From contig NZ_FYAS01000025.1 of the NCBI RefSeq assembly GCF_900185715.1, positions 124,001-188,000 of the forward strand: a stretch of DNA of 64,000 nt. Reading direction: 5' to 3'. This DNA is from Allobosea sp. CS1GBMeth4 (GTDB lineage: Bacteria; Pseudomonadota; Alphaproteobacteria; Rhizobiales; Beijerinckiaceae). Below the pieces are notes generated by a model. That model was not told the DNA's origin. It searched no databases and saw only the letters and a list, made by a program, of their open reading frames with translations. This document shows positions 21,202 through 29,423 of this stretch, one piece after another; the stretch's first letter is position 1; each line of letters opens with the position of its first letter. The position numbers were made by a program, and so were the translations under genes.

Positions 21202-22113
21202 TCACGCCGCCGCCACCTGCGGCGCCGGCGCCGTCTCCGGCTTCAGGCCGACGAGGTGGCAGATCGCGTAGACCAGGTCGGCCTTGTTCATCGTGTAGAA
21301 ATGCAGGTCGGAGACGCCGCGATCGACGAGGTCGAGCACCTGCTCGGCGCAGACGGCGGCTGCCACCAGCCGGCGCGTCGCCGGGTCGTCCTCCAGCCCC
21401 TCGAAGCGGTCGGCCAGCCATTGCGGCACGCTCGCCCCGGTCTTGCGGGCGAAGCCGGCGGTCTGCTTGAAGTTCTGCACCGGCACGATTCCCGGCAGGA
21501 TCGGGATCTCGATGCCGTGCGAGCGGACCTTGTCCAGATAGCGGAAATAGACGTCGTTATCGAAGAAGAACTGGGTGATCGCCCGCGTCGCGCCGGCATC
21601 GACCTTCTTCTTCAGCGCCTCGATGTCGGCGTCGAGCGAGGCCGCTTCCGGATGCTTCTCCGGATAGGCCGAGACGGTGACCTCGAAATCGCCGATCCTG
21701 CGGATGCCGGCGACGAGGTCGCAGGTCTGCTGATAGCCGTCGGGATGCGGTTCGTAGATCGTCCCGAGCCCGCCCGCCGGGTCGCCGCGCAGCGCCACGA
21801 TATGGCGCACCCCCGCCGCCCAGTAGGAGCGGATGACGTCGTCGACCTCGGCGCAGGAGGCGGAGACGCAGGTCAGGTGCGCCGCGGGCCGGAGATGGGT
21901 CTCATCGACCATGCGCTTGACGGTGTTGTGGGTGCGTTCGCGTGTCGAGCCGCCGGCGCCATAGGTCACCGAGACGAAGGCCGGCTTCAGCGGTTCGAGA
22001 CGGCGCACGCTTTCCCACAGGCTGGCCTCCATCTCCGCGCTCTTCGGCGGGAAGAACTCGAAGGAGACGCGCGGACGGCGCGAGCCGTGGCGGCTGGGAC
22101 GGAACGCGCTCAT
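21202..22113 (-). CDS. metF: 5,10-methylenetetrahydrofolate reductase MetF
   Basis: FAD enzyme that makes 5-methyltetrahydrofolate, the methyl donor for MetH. The 303-residue TIM barrel shows the family motifs SFEFFPPKSAEMEASLW (with the catalytic Glu), FVSVTYGAGGSTRERT, HIVALRGDPAGG, and ITQFFFDNDVYFRYLD. Its ATG shares a base with the stop of the upstream ArsR-methyltransferase gene (TGATG), so translation is coupled. Length matches the usual bacterial enzyme. Confidence 0.97.
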   Translation of the reverse strand: MSAFRPSRHGSRRPRVSFEFFPPKSAEMEASLWESVRRLEPLKPAFVSVTYGAGGSTRERTHNTVKRMVDETHLRPAAHLTCVSASCAEVDDVIRSYWAAGVRHIVALRGDPAGGLGTIYEPHPDGYQQTCDLVAGIRRIGDFEVTVSAYPEKHPEAASLDADIEALKKKVDAGATRAITQFFFDNDVYFRYLDKVRSHGIEIPILPGIVPVQNFKQTAGFARKTGASVPQWLADRFEGLEDDPATRRLVAAAVCAEQVLDLVDRGVSDLHFYTMNKADLVYAICHLVGLKPETAPAPQVAAA

Positions 22114-23144
22114 CAGGCAACCTCACGATCGAACTGGCGAAGCGGGAAATCGCCCTGGAGGCGCCGGTCGCGCCCGCGCCAGAGCATGACACCGAGCTGA
22201 CCGGAAGCCCCGTCGGGCGCGGTGATCTCCTCGGCGAGGTCGCATTCCAGGCCCGCCTCGCCGAACCAGGCGACGATCTCGTCCTTCTCGAAACCGAGCC
22301 GGCGATGGGCGTGCTCGGTGCGCAGGAACTCCATTTCGTGCGGCGCGAAATCGACCAGGATCAGGCGCCCGCCCGGGGAGAGCAGCGCCGCGGCCTCGCG
22401 CAGCGCCCGGGCCGGATCGTCGAGGAAGTGCAGCACCTGGTGCACGATCACCAGATCGAAGGAGCCGCGCGCAAAGGGCAGCGCGTAGATGTCGCCCTGC
22501 CGGAGCTCGACCCGCGACAGCCCGGCCTTTTCGAGATTGGCGCGCGCCACCGCCAGCATCGCGTGGCTCGCGTCGACGCCGACCGCGCGCGCCGCCTTCG
22601 GCGCCAGCCGCTCCAGCATGCGCCCGGTGCCGGTACCGAGATCGAGCAACGCCTGCAGCGGCTGGTCGCCCACCGCGGCCTCGACCGCCGCCTCGACGGC
22701 CGCATCCGGCACATGCAGCGAGCGCAGCTGGTCCCATTCGCGCGCGACATTGGCGAAATAGGATTGCGCCGCCGCGGCCCGGGACGCGCGCACGGCCGCG
22801 AGGCGCTCGCGATCGGCCGCAAGCACCGGGTCGGCAGGGTCGAGATCGCGCGCGAGCGCCAGGGCCAGCGCGCCGCCCGGGGTCGCATCGTCGAGCCGGA
22901 AGAAGGCGAAGGCCCCTTCCCGCGAGCGCCGCAGCAGCCCGGCCTCGGCCATCAGCTTGAGATGGCGCGAGATGCGCGGCTGCGACTGGCCGAGAATGTC
23001 GGTGAGATCGGAGACCGAGAGCTCGCCCTCGGCCAGCAGCGCCAGGATCCGCAGCCGCGTCTCCTCGCCCGCCGCGCGCAGCGAGGCCAGCAGGGTCGGC
23101 AGCGAATGATGGAAGCGGCGGGTCACCTGGGAGCGCCTCGACAT
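22113..23144 (-). CDS. ArsR-family regulator fused to a SAM-dependent methyltransferase domain
   Basis: Fusion of 343 residues. Residues about 1-95 are an ArsR winged helix (ETRLRILALLAEGELSVSDLTDILGQSQPRISRHLKLM). Residues about 130-320 are a class I methyltransferase with the SAM loop LLDLGTGTGRMLERL and the acidic strand end AVGVDASHAML. Such fusions sit upstream of metF/metH in many alphaproteobacteria; binding of S-adenosylhomocysteine or SAM by the second domain as an effector site is a reasonable inference, with real methylation unproven. ATG at 23144 starts MSRRSQVTRRF. The palindrome at 23156-23171 is 11 bases upstream and suggests autoregulation. Confidence 0.88.
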   Translation of the reverse strand: MSRRSQVTRRFHHSLPTLLASLRAAGEETRLRILALLAEGELSVSDLTDILGQSQPRISRHLKLMAEAGLLRRSREGAFAFFRLDDATPGGALALALARDLDPADPVLAADRERLAAVRASRAAAAQSYFANVAREWDQLRSLHVPDAAVEAAVEAAVGDQPLQALLDLGTGTGRMLERLAPKAARAVGVDASHAMLAVARANLEKAGLSRVELRQGDIYALPFARGSFDLVIVHQVLHFLDDPARALREAAALLSPGGRLILVDFAPHEMEFLRTEHAHRRLGFEKDEIVAWFGEAGLECDLAEEITAPDGASGQLGVMLWRGRDRRLQGDFPLRQFDREVA

Positions 23145-23155
23145 CTGTGAAAGAT

Positions 23156-23171
23156 ATAAAGATATCTTTAT
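23156..23171. promoter_or_regulatory. Perfect 16-bp palindromic operator of the methionine-cycle operon
   Basis: ATAAAGATATCTTTAT is fully self-complementary and lies just before the start codon of the ArsR-methyltransferase gene, in an AT-rich island within GC-rich DNA. ArsR regulators bind such palindromes. Binding here would overlap the promoter or ribosome site and repress the whole operon. Confidence 0.75.
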
Positions 23172-23283
23172 GTCAGCTTGACCAGAATGGCAAGCCCGCT
23201 TGTCCGATATTCCGGTCAGCGTCGACGGATCAAACAAACGCGAGCACGCCCCTCCACGCTGAAGAATGGCTCGGCGTCCCCTC

Positions 23284-24723
23284 CTACGCAGGCTTGCTCG
23301 ACGCACTCGCCCGCATCGCCTCGCGCAGCACGCCGAAGATCCTGGGATCGGCGGCTTGCGCCACGTTGAAGCGCATGAAATGCCGCGCTGTCCGCGACAG
23401 GCTGAACGCGTTGCCCGGCGCCAGCACGATCCCTTCCCCGAGCGCATGCCGGGCGATCTCGGCCGCGTCGATATCCCCCGGGAGGCGGCACCACAGGAAC
23501 AGCCCGCCGCGCGGCGTCAGCCAGGGCTCGATGCCAAGCGCGGCAAGCCGGCCGCCCGTCTCCGCCATGGCCCGTCCCAGGCGCTGGCGCAGCCCCTCGA
23601 CATGCCGGCGATAGCTGCCGTCCTTCAGCAGGTCGAGCACCAGCTCGGCCGCGAGCCGCCCGCCGCCGAAGGAGAGCGCGACCTTGAGGTCGACCAGCCC
23701 CTCCACCCAGTCCTGCCGCGCCGCGATGAAGCCACAGCGCACCGAGGCCGACAACGTCTTCGAGAAGCTGCCGATCTGAATCACCCGCTCCAGCCCGTCG
23801 AGCCCGGCGAGCCGGGGCGCGAACTCCGGCTCGAGATCGCCGAAGATGTCGTCCTCGACGATGGTCAGCCCGGCCTGCTCGGCGAGCTTGAGCAGGCGGT
23901 GAGCGGTCGCGGCCGAGAGCGTCGCGCCGGTCGGGTTGTGCAGGCCGCAATTGGTGACGTAGAGCCGCGGCCGGTGCTCGGCCAGCGCCTGGGCGAACAG
24001 GCCGAGATCGGGCCCGGACGGCGTGTAGGGCACGCCGACGATGCGGGCGCGATGGGCGCGCAGCAGCGCCTGGAAGTTGAAATAGCAGGGATCGTCGACC
24101 AGCACCGTGTCGCCGGGCTCGAGCAGGAAGCGGCAGACCAGGTCGATCGCCTGCGTGCCCGACTCGGTCAGGACGATCTGGTCGGGCGCGGCCTCGACGC
24201 AGCGCTCGGCGAGACGATGGGCGAGGAGCTGGCGCAGCGCCGGCAGGCCGAGCGGCGTCCCGTACTCCGCCAGCGTCGCCGCCTCCGCCCGGCCGAGGCG
24301 ACGCAGCGCCTTGCGGATCGCGGCCTCCGGCATCCAGTCCGGCGGCAGCCAGCCGCAGCCGGGCCGCAGGCTCTGCGCGTCGGCATCGAGCGACTGCCGG
24401 GAGATCCAGAGCGGGTCGACCGCGCGGTCGAGCTTCGGCGCGACATCGGCGAGCGAGAGCGGCGGCAGGCGCCGGACATAGAAGCCGGAGCCGCGCCGCG
24501 CCTGGATCGCCCCCTCGGCCGCCAGCCGCTCATAGGCCTCGACCACCGTCGACTTCGACACGCCCATGCTCCCGGCGAGGCCGCGGATCGAGGGCAGCTT
24601 GGCGCCCGGCGCCAACGTCCTCCCGGCGATCCGCTGCCGGATCGTCGCCATGACGCGCCCGACGAGCGTGTCGGCGCCCGCCGCGACTTCGCCGGAATCG
24701 TTAATCTGTACCGCTTCCAACAT
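23284..24723 (-). CDS. MocR/PdxR-type regulator: GntR winged helix fused to a PLP aminotransferase-like domain
   Basis: Transcription factor of 479 residues. An N-terminal GntR DNA-binding domain (LAPGAKLPSIRGLAGSMGVSKSTVVEAYERL) is followed by a fold-type I aminotransferase domain. The PLP-binding Lys is in GSFSKTLSASVRCGF, the cofactor Asp in ligand strand VEDDIFGDLE, and Asn in TNCGLHNPTGAT. MocR proteins sense PLP or amino acids and control a neighbouring gene. ATG at 24723 starts MLEAVQIND; an upstream frame reaches 24792 but would cover the promoter. It is divergent from an EamA exporter, its likely target. Confidence 0.9.
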   Translation of the reverse strand: MLEAVQINDSGEVAAGADTLVGRVMATIRQRIAGRTLAPGAKLPSIRGLAGSMGVSKSTVVEAYERLAAEGAIQARRGSGFYVRRLPPLSLADVAPKLDRAVDPLWISRQSLDADAQSLRPGCGWLPPDWMPEAAIRKALRRLGRAEAATLAEYGTPLGLPALRQLLAHRLAERCVEAAPDQIVLTESGTQAIDLVCRFLLEPGDTVLVDDPCYFNFQALLRAHRARIVGVPYTPSGPDLGLFAQALAEHRPRLYVTNCGLHNPTGATLSAATAHRLLKLAEQAGLTIVEDDIFGDLEPEFAPRLAGLDGLERVIQIGSFSKTLSASVRCGFIAARQDWVEGLVDLKVALSFGGGRLAAELVLDLLKDGSYRRHVEGLRQRLGRAMAETGGRLAALGIEPWLTPRGGLFLWCRLPGDIDAAEIARHALGEGIVLAPGNAFSLSRTARHFMRFNVAQAADPRIFGVLREAMRASASSKPA

Positions 24724-24804
24724 CAGGACACTTTGCCCGAACTGTATCGGACTGTCTCTGGAAATCGACCAAGCCTCACCGCATGCAAACACTCAGGAGG
24801 CACC
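24724..24804. promoter_or_regulatory. Divergent MocR/EamA control region with a direct repeat
   Basis: The 81-base gap holds ACTGTATCGG directly followed by ACTGTCTCTGG, an ACTGTMTC direct repeat at 11-base spacing near 24739-24757. MocR-type regulators usually bind direct repeats that overlap their own promoter. The assignment is by position and pattern. Confidence 0.5.
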
Positions 24805-25668
24805 ATGGACAGAACCGCGAACGGCTTGCTCAACGGCTTCATCGGCGTCCTGATCTTCAGCGGCTCGCTGCCGGCGACCCGCGTCGCCGTCGCAGATTTC
24901 GATCCCGTCTTCCTCACCGTCGCGCGCGCCGCCATCGCCGGCCTGCTCGGGCTCGCCCTCCTGCTCGCGCTCAGGCAGAAGCGGCCGGAGCCCGCCGACC
25001 TCTTGCCGCTCGCCGTGGTCGCGCTCTGCGTGGTCGTCGGCTTCCCGCTCTTGACGGCGCTCGCGCTCAAGCACGTCACCTCGGCCCACTCGATCGTCTT
25101 CGTCGGACTGCTGCCGCTCGCGACCGCGATCTTCGGCGTGCTGCGCGGGGGCGAGCGGCCACGCCCGGCCTTCTGGCTCTTCGCCGGGCTCGGCAGCCTC
25201 TGCGTCGTCGGCTTCGCCTGGACGCAGGGCTTCGCCGCCTCCCCGCTCGGCGACCTCCTGATGCTCGCCGCCATCACCGCCTGCGGGCTGGGCTATGCCG
25301 AGGGCGCGCGCCTCTCGCGCCGTCTCGGCGGCTGGCAGGTGATCTCCTGGGCGCTGGTGTTGTCGCTGCCGATCATGGCCGCGCTCACGCTGCTGACCTT
25401 GCCGGCCTCGTTCGGGCAGGTCGGCGGCGGCGCCTGGCTCGGCCTCGCCTATGTCTCGCTGTTCAGCATGCTGATCGGCTTCGTCTTCTGGTATCGCGGA
25501 CTGGTCCAGGGCGGCATCGCCGCCGTCGGGCAGCTGCAATTGCTGCAGCCCTTCTTCGGGCTGGCGCTGGCGGCGCTGCTGCTCGGCGAGACGGTCGGCT
25601 GGCAGATGGTCGCGACCTCGGTCGCCGTCGTCCTCTGCGTCGCCGGGGCGCGGCGCTACGCGCGATAG
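24805..25668 (+). CDS. EamA/DMT-superfamily transporter
   Basis: Inner-membrane protein of 287 residues with two EamA repeats and about ten helices, for example LGLALLLAL, PLAVVALCVVVGFPLL and the second-repeat LGLAYVSLFSMLIGFVFWY. The family includes amino-acid and metabolite exporters. ATG at 24805 follows CAGGAGGCACC, an excellent ribosome site. The divergent MocR regulator suggests an amino acid or vitamin B6-related substrate, which is inference. Nothing gene-like is seen in the following 295 bases before the cold-shock gene. Confidence 0.88.
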   Translation: MDRTANGLLNGFIGVLIFSGSLPATRVAVADFDPVFLTVARAAIAGLLGLALLLALRQKRPEPADLLPLAVVALCVVVGFPLLTALALKHVTSAHSIVFVGLLPLATAIFGVLRGGERPRPAFWLFAGLGSLCVVGFAWTQGFAASPLGDLLMLAAITACGLGYAEGARLSRRLGGWQVISWALVLSLPIMAALTLLTLPASFGQVGGGAWLGLAYVSLFSMLIGFVFWYRGLVQGGIAAVGQLQLLQPFFGLALAALLLGETVGWQMVATSVAVVLCVAGARRYAR

Positions 25669-25963
25669 ATCGGGATCATCCGGGACCTTGCTGGTGTTGC
25701 GGCGAGCCGCGCGACGGAGAGCCCGGGCTGCGGAGAGAGCGCATGAGCCGCTCGGGAGCGTGCGCAACCGCGGCACCGCCGGCCGCCGAGCATTCGGTCC
25801 ATGTCACGATCGGGACCTGCGACGCGCATCGTCGCGAGCGCGCACTCGACACGCCGGTCGGAGCCGGTCGTCGATCCGGCGGCGAGCCCGGCCGGCACCG
25901 GGCACAGCCCTCACAACCGCAGGCCCGCAGCCTTCGTCACGCCTACCATGCCTCAAGCCGCGT

Positions 25964-26167
25964 TCAGAGCAGCTTCAGGTCCCCTGCCGCGGTCTTGCCG
26001 CGTTCGGTCTTCAATTCGAAGGAGAGCTTCTGCCCTTCGGTCAGGGACATCATCCCCGCTTCCTTGACGGCCGTGATGTGGACGAACACATCCTTGCCGC
26101 CGTCGGAAGGCTGAATGAAGCCGTAGCCCTTCTCAGTGTTGAACCATTTCACGGTTCCGGTCGCCAT
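25964..26167 (-). CDS. Cold shock protein, CspA family
   Basis: Single-stranded nucleic-acid chaperone of 67 residues, one OB-fold domain. RNP1 is KGYGFIQPS and RNP2 is DVFVHITAV, both intact. The start MATGTVKWFNTEKGYGF is the standard family start, so ATG 26167 is secure; AAGGGA lies upstream. It is convergent with the EamA gene. The 245 bases between it and the beta-glucosidase gene hold its leader and no further gene. Which stress induces it cannot be read from the sequence. Confidence 0.96.
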   Translation of the reverse strand: MATGTVKWFNTEKGYGFIQPSDGGKDVFVHITAVKEAGMMSLTEGQKLSFELKTERGKTAAGDLKLL

Positions 26168-26412
26168 CGCCGCATCCCTTGGAGCATCCGTGGTCGCAAC
26201 GGAGCCCCCTCGGCAACATGTCGAAAAGGCCCCGCGCAGCAAGGATTGACCGAAAACGCAAGCTTGTCGAGATGGAAGCTGCGGCAGTTGCCGTTGCGTC
26301 CGCGCTTCGCCTCCAGATGGAAACGCAACAGCGGCCGCCCGGAAAAGCGATCCTTCAACTAAACGCAAGACGAATTCGGCGATCCGGCTGCTTCGGGCCG
26401 GCCGATCCGGCT

Positions 26413-28611
26413 CTAACGCTTCACCAGCTCGAACTGCGTCCTGGCCGCGGCCAGGGACGAGCCGCCGAGATAGACCTCGATAATGCCTGGATCGAGTTGG
26501 TAGCGCCCGGTATCGTCATGGCCGCCGAGCGCCCTGCCCTCCAGCCTGAACCTGACCGTCTTCGTCTCGCCGGCCTTGAGGAAGACCTTTTCGAAGCCCT
26601 TGAGCAGGCGCAGCGGCCGCGAGCGCTCGGCCACCGGCTGGCGGATATAAAGCTGTACCACCTCCTGGCCATCGCGCTCGCCCTGGTTCGTCACGTCGAC
26701 CGCGACCTCGGTCGCCCCGTCGAACGGCACCCTGGCGTTCGTCACCCTGGGATCGGCATAGGCGAAGCGGCTGTAGGACAGGCCGAAGCCGAACGGATAG
26801 AGCGCCTCGTTGGCCTCGTCCATGTAGATCGATTCATAGCGCTGGCGGATCTTCTGCGGCCGGCCGGTCGGCAGCTGGTCGTAATAGACCGGGATCTGGC
26901 CGACCGAGCGCGGGAAGCTCATCGGCGTGCGCCCGGACGGGTTGACCTTGCCGGCGAGCACCTCGGCGATCGCGGCCCGCCCTTCGGTGCCGCCATGGAA
27001 GGTCTGCACGATCGCCGCGACATGCCTGTCGGCCCAGCCGAGCACCAGCGGCCGCGCCGTCGCCAGCACCAGCACCACCGGCTTGCCGGTCGCGACCAGC
27101 GCCTCGAGCAATTCCTGCTGCACGCCGGGCAGGCGAAGATCGGTGCGCGAGGCGCCCTCGCCCATGAACTCGCAATCCTCGCCGAGCATGGTCACGACGA
27201 GGTCGGCGGCGGCCGCCGCCTTCAGCGCGGCCTCCTTGTCCTTGAACTCGGTCCCGCAATTCCTGCTGAAGGCGGGCTGGTAGGTCACCTCGACCCCGGC
27301 CGGGAGCTGCTCGCGCAGCGCGTCCGGCAGCGGCTGCACGACGCGGCGGCCGAGGCCGGCCGGATCGGTCCAGACCCGCTCGTCCTCCGGCACCGCCATG
27401 GCGCCGATCACCGCGACCGATTTGACCGAGGCCGCGATCGGCAGCACCTGGCGCTCGTTCTTGAGCAGGATCACGCCCTCGCGCGCCGCCTGGCGCGCGA
27501 CCTTGCGAGCCTCTTCGGTCTGCATCAGCGAGGGCGCGGCGGCGACGTCGACATCCGGCCGCTCGAACAGGCCGAGATGGAATTTGACCCTGAGCACCCG
27601 CCGGACCGCCTCGTCGAGCGCCTTCGCCGGTACCCGGCCCGCCTTCACCTCGCCCGCGAGGTGCTTGTGGTAGACGTCGCCCATCATGTCCATGTCGATG
27701 CCGGCGAGCAGCGCCTTGCGGGCGGCTTCCGCGTCGTCCCTGGCGATGCCGTGCAGGCGCAGCTCGGTGATCGAGCCGAAATCCGAGGTGACGAAGCCGC
27801 GGAAGCCCCATTGCCCGCGCAGGAGATCGGTCAGCATGCCGCGATGGGCCGTGGCCGGCATGCCGTTCAGGGCGTTGAACGCCGCCATCGCCGTCATCGC
27901 GCCGACATCGAAGGAGGCCTTGAACGGCGGCAGGAAGAGATCGTGCAGCTGGCTGGTCGGGATCCAGGTCGAGTTGTAGTCGCGCCCGCCCTCGGCGGCG
28001 CCGTAGCCGACGAAATGCTTCACCGTCGCCGCGACGCCGCCGCGCTGGTAGCCGCGGGTGCGCGCCGCCGCGATCACGCTGGCGAGATGGGCATCCTCGC
28101 CCGCGCCCTCCAGCACCCGGCCCCAGCGCGGGTCGCGCGAGATGTCGACCATGGGCGCGAAGGTCCAGTTGACGCCGGCGGCGCGCGCCTCGCGCCCGGT
28201 CCAATAGGCCGCCTGCTCGATCAGCGCCGGGTTCCAGCTCGACGCCTGGCCGAGCGGCAGCGGAAAATAGGTCGAGAAGCCATGGACGGCGTCGAGACCG
28301 ATGATCAGCGGGATCCTGAGGCGCGACTGCCGCACCGCCTCCTGCACCTGGCGGATCTCCTGCGGCACGACGAAGTTCATCACCGCGCCCATGCGGCCGG
28401 TCCTGACCTGCTCGATGTCGAAGCCCTCGCCGCGGCCGGAGAGGTGGAGCTGGCCGACCTTCTCCTCCAGCGTCATCTGCTTCAGCAGCGCCGATATCTT
28501 GCGCTCGATCTCGGCCGCCTCGCGCCCGGTCTTCCAGCCGACCTGCTGCTGCGCCAGGGCGACGCCGGCAAGACCGCAGAAAAGGAGTGCAGCGACGAGC
28601 CGCCGAATCAT
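26413..28611 (-). CDS. bglX: Periplasmic beta-glucosidase, glycoside hydrolase family 3 (BglX-like)
   Basis: Exo-acting beta-glucosidase of 732 residues. It has a signal peptide (MIRRLVAALLFCGLAGVALAQ), a GH3 N-terminal barrel (MTLEEKVGQLHLSGRG; RDPRWGRVLEGAGED; KHFVGYGAAEGGRDYN), the nucleophile Asp in GFVTSDFGSI at about residue 285, a C-terminal domain with GEDCEFMGEGASRTDLRLPG, and a fibronectin-III-like domain at the end. The whole set matches BglX in order and length. No sugar transporter or regulator sits next to it, so the natural substrate is open. Confidence 0.94.
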   Translation of the reverse strand: MIRRLVAALLFCGLAGVALAQQQVGWKTGREAAEIERKISALLKQMTLEEKVGQLHLSGRGEGFDIEQVRTGRMGAVMNFVVPQEIRQVQEAVRQSRLRIPLIIGLDAVHGFSTYFPLPLGQASSWNPALIEQAAYWTGREARAAGVNWTFAPMVDISRDPRWGRVLEGAGEDAHLASVIAAARTRGYQRGGVAATVKHFVGYGAAEGGRDYNSTWIPTSQLHDLFLPPFKASFDVGAMTAMAAFNALNGMPATAHRGMLTDLLRGQWGFRGFVTSDFGSITELRLHGIARDDAEAARKALLAGIDMDMMGDVYHKHLAGEVKAGRVPAKALDEAVRRVLRVKFHLGLFERPDVDVAAAPSLMQTEEARKVARQAAREGVILLKNERQVLPIAASVKSVAVIGAMAVPEDERVWTDPAGLGRRVVQPLPDALREQLPAGVEVTYQPAFSRNCGTEFKDKEAALKAAAAADLVVTMLGEDCEFMGEGASRTDLRLPGVQQELLEALVATGKPVVLVLATARPLVLGWADRHVAAIVQTFHGGTEGRAAIAEVLAGKVNPSGRTPMSFPRSVGQIPVYYDQLPTGRPQKIRQRYESIYMDEANEALYPFGFGLSYSRFAYADPRVTNARVPFDGATEVAVDVTNQGERDGQEVVQLYIRQPVAERSRPLRLLKGFEKVFLKAGETKTVRFRLEGRALGGHDDTGRYQLDPGIIEVYLGGSSLAAARTQFELVKR

Positions 28612-28749
28612 GTCGAAGCCTTGTGCTTGCTCGGAAGGTCGGGCGCCCGGTACAGGATCGGCGCGGACGGCTCAACCATTGCATTGCCGGCAGGCGATGA
28701 ACGTGAGCTGAAGCAGGCGGGGCGGCGGATGGTGCACAGGACGACCGAC

Positions 28750-29355
28750 ATGGCCACGGCGGCCCGGCACCGCCTCTACGAGGACGCCCTGGCGATGCTG
28801 CTCGGCGCCATGCTGGTCAGCCTCGGAGTCGCGCTCTACGGCAAGGCGACGCTGGTGACGGGCGGCGTCGCCGGCCTCGCCCTGCTGCTCGAGGCCGCCG
28901 GAGGCCCAGCCTTCTCGGTCGGCTTCTTTCTCGCCAACCTGCCCTTCTACTGGCTGGCCTTGCAGCGCATGGGGCGCGCCTACACGCTGCGGACCTTCAT
29001 CGCCGTCGCCCTCGTCTCCGGCCTGAGCTGGGCGACGCCTCGTCTCATCCGGATCGAGGCGGTCGATCCGGTCTACGCCGCGATCGCCGGCGGCTCGCTG
29101 ATGGGCATCGGCATGCTCGTGCTCTTCCGCCACCGCACCGGGCTCGGCGGCGTCAATGTGCTCGCCGCCTGGCTGCAGGAGCGGCACGGCCTGCGCGCCG
29201 GCTGGCTCCAGCTCGGCATCGACATCGTCATCCTGGCGGCCGCCGCTCTGGTGCTGCCGCTCGACCGGGTCGCCCTGTCGCTGCTGGGTGCCGTCGCGCT
29301 CAACCTCAACCTGGCGATCAACCACCGGCCGGGGCGCTATCTCGGCGTGACGTGA
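28750..29355 (+). CDS. YitT-family membrane protein
   Basis: Integral membrane protein of about 201 residues with five or six helices. The family motif is near the start: AMLLGAMLVSLGVALYGKATLVTGGVAG, matching the YitT pattern of a Gly after TGG, and GLGGVNVLAAWLQERHG in the middle. Function of the family is unknown, with proposed transport roles. I placed the start at ATG 28750 (AGGA 8 bases upstream); ATG 28729 is an in-frame alternative. Divergent from bglX. Confidence 0.82.
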   Translation: MATAARHRLYEDALAMLLGAMLVSLGVALYGKATLVTGGVAGLALLLEAAGGPAFSVGFFLANLPFYWLALQRMGRAYTLRTFIAVALVSGLSWATPRLIRIEAVDPVYAAIAGGSLMGIGMLVLFRHRTGLGGVNVLAAWLQERHGLRAGWLQLGIDIVILAAAALVLPLDRVALSLLGAVALNLNLAINHRPGRYLGVT

Positions 29356-29423
29356 GCGGCCGGTTGCCTCACGCTCCGTTCCATGCGACCTCGCACGGCG
29401 GAGCAACGCAGGACGACACGACC

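Noticed and set aside
23266-24804. Long plus-strand frame continuing in phase into the EamA gene
   Set aside because: It is antisense to the MocR gene; the EamA protein starts at 24805 with a strong ribosome site.
25669-25963. Small genes between the EamA and cold-shock genes
   Set aside because: Short frames here are Arg/Ala-rich, have no ribosome site and match nothing recognisable.
26179-28749. Plus-strand frame of over 850 codons leading into the YitT gene
   Set aside because: Antisense to bglX; only the last 200 codons encode a membrane protein.
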